Shown: in pieces, positions 12,751-26,300 of the stretch
Numbering within the stretch: the first letter of the stretch is position 1
Layout of the letters: each line of letters starts with the position of its first letter
Assembly (NCBI RefSeq): GCF_014905175.1
Contig: NC_057789.1
Span: forward strand, 4,154,001 to 4,218,000
From: Aphidius gifuensis
Taxonomy: Eukaryota > Arthropoda > Insecta > Hymenoptera > Braconidae
Length of the DNA stretch: 64,000 nucleotides
Direction: 5' to 3'
The notes under the pieces: model-generated
The model's input: only the letters and a program-made list of their open reading frames with translations
Told to the model about the DNA's origin: nothing
Databases searched by the model: none
Translations under genes and position numbers: made by a program

Positions 12751-15700
12751 ATGTCTGAACGGGAGGACAACGTCTACAAGGCAAAGCTTGCTGAGCAAGC
12801 CGAACGCTACGATGGTGAGTCCATATTTAATTTTTAAAAATAATTATTATTTATAAATTAATATAAAAAAAAAAAAAAATTGTGACACTTGTTTTTGGCT
12901 TGTCATTATTGATAATCAATTGTCAGCCATTGATTTTAAGTGAGGAATTATTAAATATAAGAGAGGAAAAAAAAAAAAGAATGATGGAGAAGATGAAAGG
13001 CGTCTGCTCGAGGGTAGAGATAACAGGGTTGCAAGGAAAATTTTATTAGTCAGGGGCGTAAGGGGGGAAAAGTAAATGTCTCAATGACTTGTTTAAAGAA
13101 TGTCAAATGTTTAAGTACAGTCATGAACAACATCATCATCATCATCATTAATTGTAGATGACTCAATGAGAATGTTTAAATACCAAATGAAATGAAAATG
13201 TTGCTTTGACATTGTGTGTGTATTTTTTTAATTAAATTATATTTTAATTATTGATTCATTAGGTTTTTTTTATTAATATAATCATCAAGCTGTCATTAAT
13301 GAGTTGATTTTTTTTTTTTTGGAGTAACTCGTTGACTTTGGTAGTCGGTAACTCCTCGTGAAATCGACGGGAGTACCTTTCGGCTTTTTTATACTACGTA
13401 TGACGTTGCTAGGCGTGCTTCGACCGTGCGCCAGCCCACTCATACAATTATATTTCTAAATCACATACATATCAAATAGATATAGCTAGATTATTTTTTT
13501 CACTATTAATGATTATAAATTTGTTTTTATTAATTTTTTTAATGGTTATTATAATTCATTGGAGATAAGAAATATGTTTTTTTTTCTTTTTTTTCTTTTC
13601 GAAATTTTATTTTGAGAATTATGATGATGACGCATTGAGTATATAATAGTTGATAATTTTTTTTATACTTTAACACACTTTTCTTCTCCCACTTGAAACT
13701 CATGATATTCTTCACTTTCTTGGTGTCTATTTTTTTTATTTTTTTTTGTATTTTTTATTTCCTCATAATGCTGCCTACAACGCCGGAAATTTTACTACCA
13801 ACTAGATTGTGTTACTACGTTAATGATAATGAAATTCCTTTCGACATTTTTTTTTTTTTTTTATGTCGCTTGAAATCATCTTCCTTTATGTAGTTTTCTC
13901 TTTTTATTGTCTAGGCTTTCTTTTTTTATTTATTTAATTTTCACTGTACACAGATAATATTTAAAGAAAAAATTTATTTAACTTGGCCTTGAGATTAACT
14001 AACAATGGGGATTTTAAAAAAATTACTATTGACCTCATAATTAAACTCAAAAATATATTTTATTCTCTACTTGATAATATCCAATAAAAAAAAATTTACA
14101 ACATTTAAATTAATTTATATTTAAAGAAAGTTTGTAAAGAAAAAAAAAAAACAAAAATTTCTTCAATACAAATAATCAATTTATAAACAATAAAAAATGT
14201 AAATAAAAATTGAATAGCTTTTCAAGTATTTTATCAAGACTCCAAAAAGACCAATGTCAATAATAAAATATAAAAAAAAAAATTTAAAAACGTGATTATA
14301 AATAGGTGTACAAATTTTTTTTGTGTAAAAGGGCAAAGCAAATTTATCCACATAATGATGATTATGTGGGTAAAAATGAAAAAGGAAAAATATAAAAATA
14401 AAAAAAAGGGTAGACTAGTTAAATTTGAGGGTTGAAAAGCGACAAGCATAGGGCCGAGAAAAGAGTGAGAGAGTTGGTGGTGGTGGTGGCGGTGTTGGTG
14501 GACAAGGGGATGACTGTGAGAAGGGAGGTCATAGCTGAAGGAAAGTATTGATCTGGCACCCCGCCATCCTCGTTTCCTGTACAACCGCGCTGACTCTATA
14601 CCTAATTCACATTTTCATCATTATATTAAAATAATAATAATAATAAATATCTATTTTTTTTTTCTCTTCTACATCATCATGTCTCTTTATTTTCTAAAAT
14701 TACTCTCATCTTTACACTTTATAACAGAAAAATTATCTTTAAAATCAATCAACCAAGGACATGTTTTTTATTTATTTTTATTTATTATTTTATATATTTT
14801 ATATATTCTTTAGCATCAGAGAAACTTGATCACCCTATTTCGTCAAGTGCGCAAAAAATAAATAAATAAATAAACTGCATACTTGATATTTTGCACATTT
14901 TCATGTTCAAAGAGAGACATCAAAGAAATTTAATATAAAGCCATAAATAAAAAATAGCTTATTGTGTTGATAAAATTCAACAAAAAAAATAAACTTTAGC
15001 TTATTATTTAATCTATTGTTTATAAATGAAGTAATAATTATATTTTTTGTTGTTGTTTTTTTGTTATAGAAATGGTTGAAGCAATGAAAAAAGTTGCATC
15101 AATGGATGTAGAGTTAACTGTTGAAGAGAGAAATCTTCTTTCAGTTGCATATAAAAATGTAATTGGAGCAAGACGAGCATCATGGAGAATAATATCTAGT
15201 ATTGAGCAAAAAGAAGAGAATAAAGGTGCTGATGGTAAACTTGAAATGATACGTAGATACAGAGCTCAAGTTGAAAAAGAACTTAGGGATATTTGTGCTG
15301 ATATACTTGATGTATTGGACAAACATTTAATTCCATGTTCCTCAACTGGGGAATCAAAAGTCTTCTATTATAAAATGTAAGTATTTAAATATGAAAATTA
15401 AAAAACAAATTTAATTAATATATTTATTTATTAATTAATTCAAGGACTGGTGATTATCATCGTTATCTTGCCGAGTTTGCAATTGGTACTGACAGAAAAG
15501 ATGCAGCTGAAAAATCATTAATAGCATATAAAGAAGCGAGTGAAATATCAATGACAGAATTACCACCAACCCATCCAATTCGTCTTGGATTAGCACTCAA
15601 CTTTTCTGTATTTTACTATGAGATTCTTAACAGTCCAGATAGAGCGTGTCGTTTGGCTAAAGCAGCATTTGATGATGCTATTGCTGAACTTGACACTCTA

Positions 15701-15946
15701 TCTGAAGAGAGCTACAAAGATTCCACCCTCATTATGCAATTGCTCAGGGACAACCTTACATTATGGACCTCCGATATGCAGGGTGATGGTAAATATTTTG
15801 TCTCATTTTATTTTCTCATCATCATTGATCATGTATTAATTTGTAAATTATATATTTAATCATCATTCATATTATTTGTTGTTTATTCAGGTGAAGGTGA
15901 ACAAAAAGAATCAACGCAAGATGCAGAAGATCAAGATGTATCGTAA
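12751..15946 (+). CDS. 14-3-3epsilon: 14-3-3 epsilon protein
   Basis: This is the phosphoserine/phosphothreonine-binding adaptor 14-3-3 epsilon, a cytosolic dimer acting on Raf/MAPK, cell-cycle and FOXO signalling. Coding exons are 12751-12814, 15070-15376, 15445-15788 and 15891-15946, giving 256 aa, the usual length. The start MSEREDNVYKAKLAEQAERY is the epsilon-type N-terminus (dimer helix). The family signature RNLLSVAYKNV, the phosphopeptide-binding Lys and Arg of the groove (ARRASWR), RYLAEFA and the second signature region with LIMQLLRDNLTLW are all present. The tail is acidic (EGEQKESTQDAEDQDVS), as in other epsilon proteins. The first intron is 2.2 kb and contains a GC-rich block (13320-13440). 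Codon use in exon 1 is notably GC-rich against the window. No fault seen. Confidence 0.97.
12815..15069 (+). other. first intron of 14-3-3 epsilon
   Basis: This 2.25-kb intron has a GTGAGT donor and a TTATAG acceptor. It contains a CAT microsatellite (13131-13149), purine-rich G-run stretches (12960-13075), a GC-rich block at 13320-13440, and a G/GGT-rich low-complexity stretch (14440-14570). Open frames there look like products of low complexity. No nested gene is supported. Confidence 0.5.
13131..13149. repeat. CAT microsatellite
   Basis: About six uninterrupted CAT units lie in the first intron of 14-3-3 epsilon. It is a simple repeat with no coding role. Confidence 0.8.
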
Positions 15947-18754
15947 CTTTAGTTTCAGTGAGTGTTACTTACGCATACAATTGAAAAACACATGAAACAA
16001 CTAAAAAGAAAAAAAAAACAAAATGAATTAATTAATAAACAACATCAAATAAATAAATAATTAAAAAAAAAAAAAAAAACTCTTAATAACTTTTAAGCAT
16101 AAAAAAAAAAAACAAAAAACAAAAAAAATTAAAAAAATTAAAAAAGAATCATCAGGGTGGGAAGTCAGGGATGGAAGCAAGAATAAGGGAGGAAAAAAAA
16201 AAAAAAACTAAATGAGAATGTAGATTGAAATGGCGACGTAACAGTAAAAAAAAAAAAAAAAAAAAAAATTTGATACAAAAGTTTAAAAAGAAAAATAAAG
16301 AAATAATTAAAAAAAATAATTGAAAAAATTTGGGAATATATGTTTGAAAGAGGGGTGGGAATTTTCAGCGATTGCATTTACCCAAAGTACATACATAAGA
16401 GTTTGTTCATTTAAATAAATTGATTGAAAAAAAAAAGAAAATTAATAATTAAAAAAATAAAAATACAATCGCCATAATTATTTGAAAATTTCATTGAAAA
16501 CAATAACAAGCACATTAACAACAACAACAACAACAACAACACAATTTATCATTGCGAATATTTGAGTGTATACAATTAAGCATCAAGTGGCTAATTGAAT
16601 TTTTATTCCTTTTATGATTGTTGAACGAAAAAGCATTGTTTTTATTAGTAAAATAATAATTGCATGTTTTTAAAAATGTCACTCGCTTTAAATTCCATGC
16701 CCTCCTTTTCATAATTTCCATAATTCTTTATCTGTTAAAAATTAATTAGTTACATTATCACATATTTAAACACACAAATACAAAATAAAAAAATTCAACA
16801 AAATAAAAGACGCTGTTGTCAAGTCGTCAAGGAATAATTGCAGAGGCACAAAAGAAAAAAATGAATAAAATAATAAAAATATAAAAAACAAAATCAGTAT
16901 AATAAATAAATAAAATAAATAAATTGATATATATGATGATAATGTGTATCAAATCCCAAACAATCTTTTAAATAATAATAATTTAATAACAAATGTAGTT
17001 TAAGAATTTCGAGAAAACCCATTGCAATAATTAAAAAATGAAAATAATTTCGTCGATATGGATATATTAGTTTAGCGCACCTGTAATCGATGATGAAAAG
17101 TTGAATAATATTAATAATAAAAATTCAAACAAAGATATATATATAAATAAGGTGAACAAAGAAAAAAAAATTTGGTTTAGCTGCGTCGTCGTCGTCGTCG
17201 TCATCGTCGTCTTTTGATATTTTCAAGAGAAATCATGTTTAATATTCGTGACTTGAATATATATTTATATATTAATTTTTTCTTTCCGTAAAACAAGGTA
17301 AATTAATAATAAAATCATTGTTTTATATCGTGGAATAAATATTATACTACTGGTTATGAAAATCAATTTTCAATTTTTCGGATTATCAAGACCGGTTCCT
17401 GGCTGTGTGTTTAATCATACTTGATGATTTTTATTATCATTTTTTCTAATGGAAATATATCATCGTCATTATCATGAAAATATAATTCTAATAATTTTTA
17501 TTTATTTTGTTAAACAATATTATTAATATTATTGTTTGACTGAAATTTATTATTTTTAATTTGTAAACTTGTGGTGGCAAAATCAATGAATCCCAGTTGA
17601 AAAAAAAACAACATATTTTCACCCCAATATTTGTATGAAATGTGTGTCACCTGTTTGACACACAAAACTAGTATTTTTTTTTTTTTTTCTTTTTTCAATT
17701 TTTCGATTGTTCTAGTTTCTCGACTGACTTCCTCAAAACTCAGACTCATTAAAATAACTATGAACAATATTTTCCATATAAATTTATTTTTTTTTTTAAA
17801 TTATTATTTTTTATTCATAAGTAAGTGTTCAATTTAGAGAATCAAATAATTTAATCTGTGTAAAGAGCTCAAAAATAAGGAAAAAAAAAAATTAATAAAT
17901 CATGAAATATATTAAAAAAACAAATTGATTTAATAATTAAAAATTTGACAATATTTTTTTTTTTTTTATATTTTTTAATTTCATGATAAACTTACATTGG
18001 ATAAAAATTACTTAAATAAATTATATATTAAATCATTTTTACAACTTTTTTATTATTTTCATGATTATTTCTACTGATTAATTAAAACAATTTTTTTAAT
18101 AATGCAATTATTGCCCAATTATTATTAATTATTATAAAAAAACAATAAATGATTATTATTTTGCAAAATCAAAAAATTTAATATCGAAATAATTTATTAA
18201 AATGACTTTCGCAAAATTAAAAACATATTATAATATATATTTTAAAAAAATAAAATAATAATTAACTCGAAATTAAACATTTCAATAAAATTAATAATTT
18301 TTCGAAATTAAATTACAAATTATTTTGCACCAATGTTTATACAAAAGCGTCAATATTTATTGAGTCTTATTGCTGTCTCTTTGATGGTGATAAATTGAAA
18401 CGTGTTCTTGTTTTTATAGACTGAATCTTTGATCACATTTGAATGTCATTTAATTGTTAGTGTTTTTAATTTATACACAATTAGCATCTTTGACTTAATT
18501 TACCCTTTTCGTTTTTTTCCAGGTGACATTTTCCCGTTGTGATATTAAAAATTACTAAATATTTTAAATATTTTTCACTGAAATTTATTTAAATTTCAAC
18601 AAAATGCTAAAAGAAAAAAAAAACAAAACTTTATAAAACAATTTTCATAATTCAAGAAATTAAAAATTGAACATTTGTTCTCAACTTTAATTTAAGAAAA
18701 AAAAAATTAAATTTTAATTTAGTTAAAATAATAGCTGAGTAAGTTTACACTCAC
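15947..18754. other. 14-3-3 epsilon 3' UTR and AT-rich intergenic DNA
   Basis: The stop at 15944-15946 is followed by A-rich DNA with many AATAAA words, so the true polyadenylation site cannot be chosen. Simple repeats (an ACA run at 16517-16541 and GTC units at 17184-17211) suggest a long 3' UTR, common for 14-3-3 genes, but the end is not visible. No coding exon was seen on either strand. Confidence 0.45.
17184..17211. repeat. GTC microsatellite
   Basis: A run of GTC units interrupted once by ATC, probably in the long 3' UTR of 14-3-3 epsilon. On the minus strand it would read as Asp codons, but no exon context supports translation. Confidence 0.75.
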
Positions 18755-18832
18755 TTGGTTATTCTGGGGTGCCTTTTTAAGGGTTACTTTGAGTAGATCC
18801 TCAACAGTGATGGTTGGCCGATTTTGTGCCAT
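18755..18832 (-). CDS. isolated first coding exon of an unknown gene
   Basis: Read leftwards, CCACCATGG (an ideal Kozak start) at about 18830 opens 26 codons beginning MAQNRPTITVEDLLKVTLKK, and ends exactly at a strong donor, CAA|GTGAGT, at 18755/18754 in phase 0. Base composition is far less AT-biased than the flanks, as for real exons here (compare 14-3-3 exon 1). The VEDLLKVTLKK pattern is loosely like the amphipathic part of an actin-binding WH2 helix, but that is weak. I found no second exon on the minus strand below it, so either the next exon is tiny, or this gene runs past or within 14-3-3 epsilon on the opposite strand. The sequence upstream (18833-19030) is GC-richer and may be its leader. 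Confidence 0.45.
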
Positions 18833-19688
18833 GGTGGTTGAGTACATTTTTGTTGAAGAGGTTTTAATCTTCATTTGTCATTGATGTTCTAACAATAACG
18901 GAAGAGATAGGTGGTAGGTATGATTGGTGAGGAGATGATACCAATGTGAAATTCACAATGCGTTGACCTACATGCTGTGTCATACAATGGTCCGTACTCA
19001 ATAGACAGTTCATGTCATAATAATATTTTTGTTTTTATTTTAAATTTATTTTCTTTGTTCATCTGAAATCTTCAATACCGCCTCTTCACTATCATTACTG
19101 CTTTTGTCAATTTTAAAATACTATATTTCAAGATAAATAAAATTATTTAAACAGATTTTATACTGTCAAAATTGAAAATAATAATATACATTTTTTCGAT
19201 AATTTATTAATTTATTTTGTTAAGAGCTAACACAGTCGTTACCCAAAAAAGCTAATATTTCGGTCTGAATAAATTTCTAGACAATCATTTTTAGAAGAAA
19301 TGACAAGTCTGTTAATAAACAATACTTTTTGAACCAAAGTAAATAAATATGTTCAAAAAATACTATTGATATTTCATTTTAATTCAATTAATTTATTATT
19401 TATTTTTTATCAAAAATATTTTAAATAAAATTTAAATTGACAATTTTGTTAAGGTTTACTAGAAAATGAAAATTGAATTGATTTTCTCCATTTGATCCAT
19501 CATTTCTCTGATGTTAGTACTAAAAGTACTATTTACCGTGAAATGATAAAATCATCATTTTAAAATAAATCAAATTTGTTGGTAATCATTTAATTGATTT
19601 TATGAACTACTTGTTATCTCTTCATTGATGTCTACTTTTAACACCGCGCATAATACTTCAAACATTTAATAGCAAATCAATAAAAACA

Positions 19689-20306
19689 TTATACATAATT
19701 ATCATCAATAACATCATTATACTTTAAAGTTTTTTTAATATTTTTTGAACATGACAAATGATTATTTTTTTTATTCACTGAATGTTTTTCATTTTTGTTT
19801 GTAAATAAAATATCGTTAGAGTTTATCAGCTTTATGTCATTATCAAAATTATTATTTTTATACATTTGTTTATTGATATTTTGAAACAATTTCAATGTGT
19901 CAATTTTATTTACATTTATTTGAGAATTTAATGATTTACCTGATCCAAATGAATCACTCAAAATATTCATTATATTATTGTTGTCTTTTTGTTTAAATAA
20001 TTTTTTTCTTGCTTGATAATTTTTTTGAAAATTAAAATTATCTATAACAATTTTATTATTGTCAATGTAATTTTGTGTTGTTATTTTTTTTTTTGAGTAA
20101 TTATGATTATTTGTAGCTTCAGCAATAATATTAGTAATATTTTTTTTTTCAATATCCATTGTTTTATTATTTTTAATTGAATTGTTTTTTATATTATCCA
20201 GGTTAAGTTTATTTTTTAAATAAATAATTTTTATTTCATTGAGACCTTGAAGACAGTGATTATTATTTAAATTATAAAAATTAAATTCTTGTGATAATTG
20301 TTGCAT
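19689..20306 (-). CDS. hypothetical Asn/Lys-rich protein (205 aa or slightly longer)
   Basis: An open frame of 206 codons including the stop starts at ATG 20306. The frame is in fact open 16 codons further upstream, to a possible acceptor (AAAAAG near 20368), where it reads KLKDKLFKHQIDLTIM. The product has an amphipathic, coiled-coil-like N-terminus and then long Asn/Lys-rich segments, with one more ordered patch (NYQARKKLFKQKD, then FGSGKS near residues 95-125). Such a length without stops is unusual in DNA this AT-rich, which argues for a gene. The compositional bias is that of a fast-evolving protein. The coiled-coil plus basic motif layout recalls small centromere or cohesion proteins, but there is no diagnostic motif and I do not assign it. 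Codon use matches neighbours. Confidence 0.4.
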   Translation of the reverse strand: MQQLSQEFNFYNLNNNHCLQGLNEIKIIYLKNKLNLDNIKNNSIKNNKTMDIEKKNITNIIAEATNNHNYSKKKITTQNYIDNNKIVIDNFNFQKNYQARKKLFKQKDNNNIMNILSDSFGSGKSLNSQINVNKIDTLKLFQNINKQMYKNNNFDNDIKLINSNDILFTNKNEKHSVNKKNNHLSCSKNIKKTLKYNDVIDDNYV

Positions 20307-20379
20307 TATTGTTAAATCAATTTGATGTTTGAATAATTTATCTTTTAATTTATTTATCCCAACTTTTTAATAAATTATT

Positions 20380-23300
20380 ATTTCTTGTTTGTTTTATTAT
20401 CAAAGTGTCTCAAGACTCAAGACCACTGAAATATTGAATTTTAATTTTCTTAAATATTAGTCATACTCAAACGGTATTTAAAAACCAACTGAATTTATTA
20501 TTTGGAAAAATAAATTCAAGGAAATTAAAATTTATTTTGTGTTTTCATCATACGTCATCATTGTCACAAACTCATGACAATTTTTCTATTATTTTTTTTG
20601 AAAATAAAATAGGGGCTAGTGTAAATATGTGATGATTTTTCCAATTTTTTTTTTGAATGACGATTGAATTTTTGTTTCTCGGGATCTTTTTGTAACTCAC
20701 TTGTTTATATATATTTTATCAATCAAAGGTAATTTAAATTAAATAATTTGGCTCATCATGGGGGCCCTAAATATTGCAGGTATTTAAAAATGTAAAATTA
20801 TTTGATCTGAATTTTTTAAAAACTGGGTAAATATAACTCTCATAGGTAAAAATAAAAATGGGCCTCAAATATTTTCTATTGTGCTATTTAGTACCAACAA
20901 CTTTATTCAAAAAAAAAATCTAATAATATTTTAAGAATTTTGAAAAAAAGTGCTTAATTGAAAATACAAAAATTTAAATAAAGAATTACTTATATTGTTT
21001 AAATAATTAATTTATTTTAAAATATATATACGTAATTGCTGGCTCTATTTGATATTAAATTTTTTCGACATGATTAAATCATTTGCGCAATACGAAATAT
21101 TTATGTTTTTTGTGTTATTTTTTTCTACAATTAATTATTAATAATGATAATTATTTTTGTTAAATGTCATTCACACGCTGCATTTCATTTTTTTTCTTTC
21201 TAAATATAATTTATTTTTTACTTTTTTAATAATATCACATAAATTTGGCGATAATTTCATGCAATTTTTCAACTTCCAAAACAATTTATTATTTTTCATT
21301 TTAAAACAATAAACAGTTTCTAAAATATTTATCTTTTAAAATTAAAAAACAACAATTATTAATTCAAGTCAATGGGGATAAATACGAATGCTTGATGATG
21401 CAACTTTCTAACATGGCCAGCGCAGTTGGCTGTTTTTTCACGCAGTTTTGTATTTAGTGTTTTTGTGCAATGTTATTATTATCTGAATGTGTTTATTGAC
21501 TGAGCCATCAAGTTCAAATTTTGCCTAATTGTGCTAAAACAGTATATGCTTTCAGTTTTACATAAATTTATTTTCAGCTAACATTGTTGGACATATTTTG
21601 CATACAGCAGCAAAAGCAATAAAACAAATACCCACTTGGATGTAAAGCCAATTTTGAAATAATAATTTGACATAATAAACTGGGTTGGCTCCAATAATTG
21701 TTGTAGCAATGGCTGTCAGTTAGTTGGCGGGGACGGTTTCTGATATCGACAATTCAGCCTTATTTTTCATTCGAAAAATAAAATATAATCTTTTTCTAAA
21801 CAATGTCAAAAGTTATTTATTAATAAATTTTTTTCAGATTTGAATTTGCTATCAGCATTTGTTACCACGCAAAGAAAGAAAAAAATATCAAAGAAAAGAA
21901 AATTTAAAATAAGAGCTTAAATTGACAATTGCGCACCTCTATATTATTTAGCTGTTCAGCGTACGCTGATCATTATCACATCCATGGCCAAAATCTCGGG
22001 TAAATGCGAGTTACAGTCATTCGACAACAGCATTGCATTGTGAATTGCAACTTTGTCAACTTTTCAAAATACAATTGCGTCCATAATGAAAATTTTACTT
22101 CTGTAATGTAAAATTCATCATTAGATACTTGTTGTTATCTCTTCAGCAAAATTGTTTTATTCATCAACACTATCAGGTTATAGTATAATAAATTTTCCAA
22201 TATTTTCATACAATTTATAAACATTACCTAAATTCAAATGGAATGGTCTTGTTGATAATAATATATCTAAAATTAATAATAATATTTAATTCAAATACCA
22301 ATAAATAATAATAAAAACACTTTGATGAGCGTACATTCCTTGGTTCAAATGTCAACTTAAACCAGCAGTGCGTTGACAACCTGGTGGTTGATGCTGGCGA
22401 TATTCTGGTTTGCAATATCAACAGCAAAATGATATTTTTAATATTAAATTAAAATAACATAGCAATAGTTATTATTTTGGAATCAAATAACATTGTCAGA
22501 ATCGTCAAGATATAAATTTACCACCAACAATAAATTCACTTGTTTTTAATGAATCACCGTTAAAGTTACCTTTCTGGTTTAATATCTTTATGAATAAATT
22601 TTATTATGAAGATACTAAGACCTTTACTAATTGCGTTTTTTATTGCAAGCTAAAAATTGGGACAATTATTTGTTTGCATAATTTTTTTAAATGTTTTTTA
22701 AATAAGTTATAAGTCATGTAAAATTTAATTAAAAAAAAAATTTTAATTATAAAAATATTCTCTAATTTTACATTATTCTAAAATTTAACTACTAATATTA
22801 ATTAAAACAAAATCAATTTTTTTATATTAAATACCTGACATCAGCAATTTGTGTCATAATTAATTTCTTCATTGTGTATAAATAAAAATCAATACAATAA
22901 TGATTAATTTTTTCGTAATCTAATTATCAAAGTAATAAAATTATTACACTTTGATTATCAAATTATAATAATATATCAATAAATATAAATATATTTTTAA
23001 TTTTATTTACGTATTCATTCATTTCCCTTAAATAATTTTTTAATTTTTGACATTTTGCTTATTTTCTGAAATCGTTACTTCCGGACTTTTTTACGGAGTC
23101 TCTTCACGTGCAAATAACCAATTTTTCCGAATTTTTGAATTAAAACTTACAAAAACAGTTTATAAGACTCGACGAAAAAGGTATTACAGGCCTGAAAATT
23201 CCAGCGGGTTTTTCTGACAAATCATAGCCGGAGATTATCTCGGTTCATCATTATCAATAATTTTCAATGATTTTTATCTTAATCCGTTCATTAAAAATTT

Positions 23301-26300
23301 TAATATTATTTTTATTTATTTAATATAGCCGATTTGATTAATGATAACCACTATAAAAATATTGTAATATTTCATCAAGAGACTCAAAAAATCAAAATAT
23401 GAAAATGTATGTATAAATATAAATATTTAATAAATAAAAATAATGAAAATGATGATGATGATGATGATAATCAAGTCAAGTCTATTATTTCTGTGATTTT
23501 TTTTATTTTTAATTATTATTTAAAAATGTTTTAATTGATGAGAAATTTTGAAAAATTAAGTAAATATAAAGAAAGGCAATGTCCTAAAATATTGTGAATT
23601 ATTAAAAGAAATTTAATTGACAAAGAGGTGAAATTAGTGAATTATTATTTTATTTTTATAAATATTAATAAAGACTAATACAACATGATGTCACTTGATA
23701 TGTAAATCATTATAAATATTTCATTTAATACATTGATTTTATTGGCGTGTAATTTTGTATTATGAATATATATCAGTCAATTGAATAAAGACAACAAAGT
23801 GTGTTCCAATTGACAAAATTTACCTAATTGTTTAATTAAAAATAGAAAAATAGAAATTTGCTAAAATAATATTGTTTGTTATTTATGAAAATATTTTTAT
23901 ATTTAAGCAGTATTGTGAATATTTCACAAAATATTATCTACTTGTTTTAATACAAATAATTATACTGAAATAATAACAAGAATTATAAATATTTATTATA
24001 TATAGATGTATTAAAATATAAATTATTATTCTATTTAAAATACAGATAATAAAATTATAATTTAATAAAATATTGATGCAACAGTGACTCGCTGTTTGCA
24101 GCAATTTCGAAATCTTAAATATTTCTTAAAATTAATTTTGAAACACCATTAATTGATAGTTAATTAAAAAATGCATTATTGTGAATATTTCATGTAAATT
24201 ATTATCATTAACATTATTTATCAACAAAAATTATTGTGATTTAATTTAATAACGACAATTATATTGCCCAATAAAGATTATAATAATTGCCATTACAACG
24301 CATATTCAATACATGAATTTTGATTTAAATTATTATAAAACATATCCTAAGACAACAGTTGGTTGTTTTTTATAATTATGAAAATAAAGGACAGAAGGCT
24401 TAATACTTTTTTTTTAGCATTGCGTTGCCCTGGCGCGAAAATTATTTGGCGATTGTGCCATTACAAAACCGATCAATTGGCATAATGTTTATTAAATTTT
24501 TTTATTTATTAATAAAGATATTGTTAATTTTATGCATGCATATTAATTGAGTTGAAAATGCTCAATTAGCTGTGTCACTGCATTGTAAAGATAATTTTAA
24601 TATAACATTTGGGATTTTCTTAATTTTCATTTGTTTTCTTTTGCAATGTAATACTTGTTTTTTTTGTGATTGGTTAACAAATATAAGTATGCTAAATTAT
24701 TAAAATTATTTCAAAGTTAAAACAAAACAAATTGTAAAATGGCATTTAAAAAAACACAGCTGTATCTGGTCAATGTAAACAGTAATGTGATTAAAACAAC
24801 AATTGTATTGCCAGCACAAACACGTCATTGTATGACAGTGATTTTGAAAACAATTACAATGTTGGAGGTACCAGCCACCAATAAAACAACACTGGTATTT
24901 CATCAATGCATAAATTATTCTGCAAAATTAATATCTAAAATATTCAAATTATTATAAAATATGGTGTCCAATATTTTTTATTACAAATAAGCATCGCCAA
25001 CATGGCAATTATGGCAACAACAACTGCAACAACAACAACAATATGTTTGAAAATACTAAAACATACAAGGTATGTATTAAATAAATATTGGTCAAAATTA
25101 CCGCTAATGAAGCGGTTAAGCGTACTTCACAGTCAATTTAATTTACAGTATGCAATAATTAAATAATTGTGTGCACAATGCATTCATTTACCATGCCATT
25201 AAATATGGGCATCGTAAAGTGGTTGGCCAAATGGGGATAATTATTGTTAATAAAACATCATGACAGTTCATTTTAAAAATCAATGCAATGGTGCATTTCA
25301 ACACAACACAAGTATATTACAAGTACAACCACAATATTTTATGCTTAATATACCATTGGTCATTAAGATAATTTACTGTTATAATATTCACACAAAACAT
25401 TGATTTTAATGACATAAAAATAAAATTGAAATGACTAATAAACAACAAAAGGTTACCGTATATTGGCATCACAAACTGTTTAATGGGCAATTATATCATT
25501 TCCAATATCAAAATGTCTTCTTATGGTAAAACACCACCAATTTACACCAACAACACACAACCAACAATAATATCAAACATACAAATAAACAATTGAAGTA
25601 CGCTGGACAACAACGGCAACCGGTACATTCAGTAACAACAGCACAGATAACCACGTGTTTGTCCACAATAAAACCATATATATAATGATTCATTAAAAAT
25701 GACATTGATAAATAATTAATAAAAATATAAAACAACTGGCGTAACAAAAACTAAATTAAATTACCAAACAACAAAAATAATATCTATAATTTAAGTTAAA
25801 CCTGGACCAATCATCTTATTTGATCATTTTTTTATGATTTCACCATTTCACGCAATGGTAAAATCATCAAACAATTATAAAAATCAATAAACAAAATGTA
25901 CAACAACAAATAATGACAAAAATGAACAAAATTGAAGATATATCAAAATGAAATGGTATTAATAATCAGCTAAAATAAAAATAAAAATTCATTTGTAATA
26001 ATCATAATTCATCTGGTAGTGATATCATGCAATAATTCATTATGATTTATCAACTAATTTAAAACAATTAAAATTCAAATAACGCTAATAACATGAGACT
26101 TGATAATCTGGAAAAATATCAAAATATCTCATGATATTCGAATTTACAATTATCGAATATTTTAAACGTATAAATAAATATTATTAGAAATATAAAATAA
26201 TGACAATAAATAATAATATAAATACTGAAATGTATTATAAATCAATATTTCATTCAAATAATTAAATAAATATCAAATGAAATTCAATTTAATGAAAAAT

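Noticed and set aside
14234..14584. 116-codon open frame on the minus strand inside 14-3-3 epsilon intron 1
   Set aside because: It is a low-complexity product of GGT/purine-rich and T-rich DNA (His and Phe runs), with no domain and no splice partners.
25508..25747. 79-codon cysteine-rich minus-strand frame in the gene-poor block
   Set aside because: Cysteines come from ACA/CAA-rich DNA read in antisense; there is no signal peptide or spaced cysteine pattern.
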